DNA from: Xiphias gladius
Taxonomy: Eukaryota; Chordata; Actinopteri; Istiophoriformes; Xiphiidae
Assembly: GCF_016859285.1 (NCBI RefSeq)
Contig: NC_053420.1
Coordinates: 10,148,501 to 10,212,500 of the forward strand
DNA length: 64,000 nucleotides
Direction of reading: 5' to 3'
In this document: piece by piece, positions 62,413 through 64,000 of the stretch
How the letters are laid out: every line of letters begins with the position of its first letter
Numbering within the stretch: position 1 is the first letter of the stretch
Made by a program: the position numbers and the translations under genes
Notes under the pieces: generated by a model
Seen by the model: the letters and a program-made list of their open reading frames with translations, nothing else
Database searches by the model: none
Told to the model about the DNA's origin: nothing

Positions 62413-64000
62413 TGTTTTGTACAATTGATGACAGCCATGTGACAGTTTTAAGATAAAACTTGAGCCTACTGTAACACTGGGTCAAATGACCACGTTTGTT
62501 AAATAGAAAATATGGTAATCAGCCCAAAAAAGAATACAAAATAGCACTAAAACTGGGTCAGAACAACCCACTGGTATTGGATAAAGTTAACCCAGTGTTG
62601 CATCAGTGCTATACTGACCCAAAACTGGGTCAATTTTGTGTGTGTGTTCATTTAGTGCTTGAAAATAAAAAAACACACTGTGCACCACATTAAGGAATCT
62701 TGCAACAGGAGTGTAATGTCCTTGTTGTTGTAGATAATAAAATGTGATAATAGGATTACGAGGAAATTACATCTGATTTAAAAAGATACTGAGTATGAGT
62801 GCATGTTCAGTGAAAGCGCAAGACATGAATAAACCCACAGATATGGGTGCCAACTTGTGCCAAACAATTCTCATTAAAATACACAACAAGCATTAGGAGT
62901 TCCCATCATGAAAACACCCCCCCCGTAAATCATATCTGCTGCCTCGGGTGATTAGCTGAGGTTGTTAGAGCCATTTAGGGCAGGCAGTTTGGGATAGATT
63001 CCAGTAGAGGAGCATCTCTCTTGTACTCTCCACAGATTGGCTGTGTGTCTGCCAACAAGGTGAAAGCAAGGAGGGAGCAGATCTCTGATCTTTTTATTTA
63101 TTGGCAAGTGAACGAGGGCTATTCCAGATCTTTTGGAAAGATTTCCAGTTTGTCAAAGCTCCCTCTGGTATAGCCACCTCCAGCACAACCCCACATGATT
63201 TGCCCTGGAGCCTTATCAGGATGCAGCAAGCGTCTTCTGCAGGATTTCTATCGCTGACAGGCAGCTCCCCTGTATTCTGGCCCTACCTGCAATCTTCTGA
63301 ATCGCAGACTGCCACTAAGACAAAGACACAAATGCCGGCAGGAAATGAACAGCACCATCTTTTATTTCTTGATTAATTTGTCTTCTTGGCAGGTACAACA
63401 GAAAAATAATAAAACCATTAGGAGGGAGAATCATGTTTCAGACATTCAAAAGAGGAAAAATCTTCATCAGATGTTGGAGTTGGTTCCCGGGAGCTTCAAC
63501 ACTTGTATATTAATGCGTTGTTACCAGCTGAGGTTTCTCTTCTGAATAATAAAAAACTGAATGCACCTCAAATTTGATGAACAATGTTGATGTTTGCTTT
63601 CCCGCTAAAAGAAATCATGAAAAAATTATAAGGCAAAAGTAAACTTCTCATCAAACCGACTTGCAGGCGACTGAGTAAACATGATTTTCAAGACAGACCA
63701 TGTTTAAGGGCGTATAATTGGGCTCTGGTGTTAACAGAGTCATGCATCACCAAGCTACCTTTCTAATAAGTGTGGCAGTTGGCAGCACCAGATGTACAGT
63801 AGCAAACGAGGGAAACCGTCCAGAATATGCGGCTGCTGGCTGACTGACAATCTTGATAAAACTTGTATTGGCTCTGCAGGATATTTCCCATCCATCCCTT
63901 TGTCATACAGCAGCTGAAACTGTAATTACATTTCAAGAGTATAGGGCCCCAAAATACCAATGTTGTTGCTGGCAGTTGTTAAACTGCAGCACAAATGAAT
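62411..64000. other. right-end intergenic sequence
   Basis: No exon with splice sites and family match found. 62,930-63,330 is repeat-free and of balanced composition, possibly regulatory. By comparison with human, where ASIC1 precedes SMARCD1, the next gene beyond this edge is probably asic1, but nothing here encodes it. Confidence 0.35.

Overview
The window is nuclear DNA from a vertebrate, almost certainly a spiny-rayed (percomorph) teleost. Genes are spread over many short exons with GT/AG introns, and their products align residue by residue, from memory, with vertebrate families. The introns hold dispersed repeats of types I associate with teleosts: a tRNA-headed SINE, Tc1/mariner relics, hAT-like MITEs and CA/GT microsatellites. 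No bacterial, phage, CRISPR or operon-like structure is present.

Five protein-coding genes were reconstructed exon by exon, with compatible splice phases throughout. From left to right: bcdin3d (minus, first exon plus part of the second, cut by the left edge); cox14 (plus, 58 aa in one coding exon after a non-coding exon); cers5 (minus, 10 exons, 389 aa, about 23.5 kb); gpd1 (minus, 8 exons, 351 aa); smarcd1 (minus, 13 exons, 515 aa, about 19 kb of coding span). The last 5.4 kb (58,600-64,000) is intergenic as far as I can see.

bcdin3d and cox14 are divergent, cox14 and cers5 converge tail to tail, and cers5, gpd1 and smarcd1 run head to tail on the minus strand. This is the same neighbourhood as human 12q13.12 (SMARCD1-GPD1-COX14-CERS5, with BCDIN3D nearby), but the cox14-cers5 pair is inverted relative to the human order I remember. 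The genes are not a pathway. They cover RNA 5'-monophosphate methylation, cytochrome c oxidase assembly, ceramide synthesis, the glycerol-3-phosphate/NADH shuttle and SWI/SNF chromatin remodelling. gpd1 has a clear TATA box; cers5 and smarcd1 start in GC-richer, TATA-less sequence.

Non-genic structure includes a three-level nested insertion in smarcd1 intron 12 (a SINE inside a repeat inside a hAT-like MITE), a dead Tc1/mariner copy with readable terminal inverted repeats in cers5 intron 1, a 389-bp MITE with near-perfect terminal repeats in smarcd1 intron 6, an L1-like LINE 3' end, two same-strand MITE copies sharing an exact 43-nt core upstream of smarcd1, and a long (CAC)n tract close upstream of the smarcd1 start. 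I found no new multi-gene system; this is an ordinary syntenic gene block with informative repeat archaeology and some promoter features worth checking.
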